Shown here one piece after another: positions 62,701-64,000 of a stretch of DNA of 64,000 nt. The notes under the pieces were generated by a model that was not told where the DNA came from, made no database searches, and saw only the letters and a list, made by a program, of their open reading frames with translations. How positions within the stretch are numbered: the stretch's first letter is position 1; each line of letters starts with the position of its first letter. The DNA lies in contig CM076652.1 in the NCBI GenBank assembly GCA_038496675.1, forward strand, positions 7,585,079 to 7,649,078, written 5' to 3'. The position numbers and the translations under genes are program-made. The stretch is from Rachycentron canadum (lineage: Eukaryota > Chordata > Actinopteri > Carangiformes > Rachycentridae).

Positions 62701-64000
62701 TGCCTGCCTGCTGGGGAGCTAATGTGGGTGGTGTTCGTCATTGTGTGCTCCCACCCTTGGGTCGGTGACAGGAAGCTCTGCTATCGACAAGGGAGAAATC
62801 CATTTACATCTCCAGGCTGTTAACTCAGTAACACTGAGTAAGGCTGGTGGGAAACTTAATATTGAGGCATTGAAAGTTCAGCAATAGAACTGTATTTGGC
62901 ATAATTGGCATATGAGGTCCACTGATTCAACAGACTAAAATTAGTGATACATGTGGAAAAATGAAAGAAAAAAGAGAAATACTGTATATTCAGGCCTCTG
63001 GAGGTCTCCATTCTCATAATACCTCCAGTTTCCTGCCCTACACATTTACAACATTACCTCCAACTACAAGGGTCCCCAGGTTTGCTTCCTGTGTCAAAGT
63101 CCTGACGTACGTTGCCTGTGTTTTCCATAGCTGAACCTTTTCCTTTGGACACCTGGAATTTATTTATCATGTCCAGAGGGTGCCATTTGGATGCATGATA
63201 CATTCATTACTACTGCTGACACACTGTTCTCTCTAACACCTTATTACTGCTACGGTAGCTACACTGGACTGTGAAAACATCCGAACAATATGATGATGTG
63301 AATTATTGTTGGGTATTGATGTTTTTGTTTATGTTCACCATATTGTTAGATTTACAGTGAGTTATTTCATCTCAGTTGGACGTTATAGGTGAAGATGCAA
63401 GCAAAGCATCACAAAAGTTGTTTGTTTCACTATGAAGAGCCGAAACGCTGGTTGATCTTACACCAACTGCCAACAGTTCCCACAGTCTAAACAGGAGGTC
63501 CCAATTTCAGAGGCCACTAAATACTTTGGTGACATAAATGTGGAGGACTTAGCAACAGATCCCATGCCAGACCACTTTTCCTCTGCTCCATAACTTTGAC
63601 TGTTCTGAGTGATAAATGTTCTTGTGAACACAGGCTGATGGAAAAACTCATTTCCTCTAAGGCTGAACACCATGAGACAAACCCAGCGCAGGTATGGAAC
63701 TCAGGTGGGGTCTGACTGAAGATAATTTTTCTTAGTTTTAAAGCATGCACATACATACATACATACATAGATGATACAGATATGTTGAAGATGCAACACA
63801 TATCTACACACATTTCTTCTATTAGCTGATAGACATTCAAGATTCAACAACCAAAGAGATGTGTTTACAACAATGAAGCCATGTGACTTACATTAAAAGC
63901 TTGAAGTGGGCTCAGATCTTTGTTGGTCAATGTTTATCATGTCACTCAGGTGCGCCAAGAAAGAGGCTGACCCCGGCATGAGGTCTTATGTTGGGCCATA
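62701..64000. other. Non-coding sequence with (ACAT)5
   Basis: (ACAT)n lies at 63749-63769, and a 7-bp inverted repeat ACTCAGT / ACTGAGT at 62823-62839. No gene is recognised up to the window edge. Confidence 0.55.

Noticed and set aside
1..64000. CRISPR arrays, tRNA, rRNA, known microRNA, retroviral or LINE proteins
   Set aside because: No regularly spaced repeats, no cloverleaf with a GGTTC-type arm, no familiar microRNA seed context, and no reverse-transcriptase or integrase motif was seen in any frame.

Overview
The window looks like nuclear DNA of a bony fish, most likely a percomorph teleost. The evidence is indirect. It is moderately AT-rich and densely peppered with (CA)n/(TG)n, (GA)n, (TA)n and poly-A/T/G tracts. 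It also holds diverged copies of interspersed repeats that I recognise from many teleost assemblies: one at about 19098-19360 (core 'gtcaatccccatagactccc') and one at about 52985-53240 (cores 'ttagcttagcata' and 'aaacagctagcct'). No gene could be recognised. The open frames are short, mostly lack ATG, match no family I know, and often run through microsatellites or the assembly gap. I read the window as intergenic sequence or the inside of a very large intron.

Layout. 1-7250 is AT-rich unique DNA with a 30-nt poly-A and a C-tract. 7251-7737 is a G-rich purine region interrupted by a 393-nt run of N (7299-7691); the last 12 bases before the N run match the Tn5/Nextera mosaic end, so the contig edge probably carries adapter sequence. 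8686-9048 is a MITE-like element with terminal inverted repeats. 10379-10482 is a long (CA)n with an ambiguous base. 12180-14500 holds two unique stretches with regulatory-looking motifs. 19098-19360 is an interspersed repeat. 20732-21015 has a TATA motif, a purine-rich tract and a (TG)n. 22830-24420 alternates between purine-rich and pyrimidine-rich blocks around two GC-richer islands. 27313-27803 has a Z-DNA-type repeat and a striking pair of interlocked inverted repeats. 32071-32614 has (CTG)7 and a 29-nt poly-G. 37666-41047 has (TA)25, (CA)n and several strong hairpins. 44365-44565 is the best internal-exon candidate. 46516-46580 is a 65-nt alternating purine-pyrimidine run. 49221-51658 has (AG)25, a 370-bp purine-rich block and a (CA)n preceded by C10. 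52985-53240 is a second interspersed repeat. 57969-58622 is the longest open frame outside the gap. 59060-62700 holds unique GC-richer islands, a TATA motif and a 7-bp tandem repeat.

There is no operon or pathway to describe. The points most worth checking are the A-B-A'-B' inverted-repeat structure (27705-27801), the adapter-like sequence at the gap, the phase-0 exon candidate at 44365-44565, and the GC-richer unique islands that could be conserved non-coding elements. Conservation could not be tested here, so the regulatory calls are inference.
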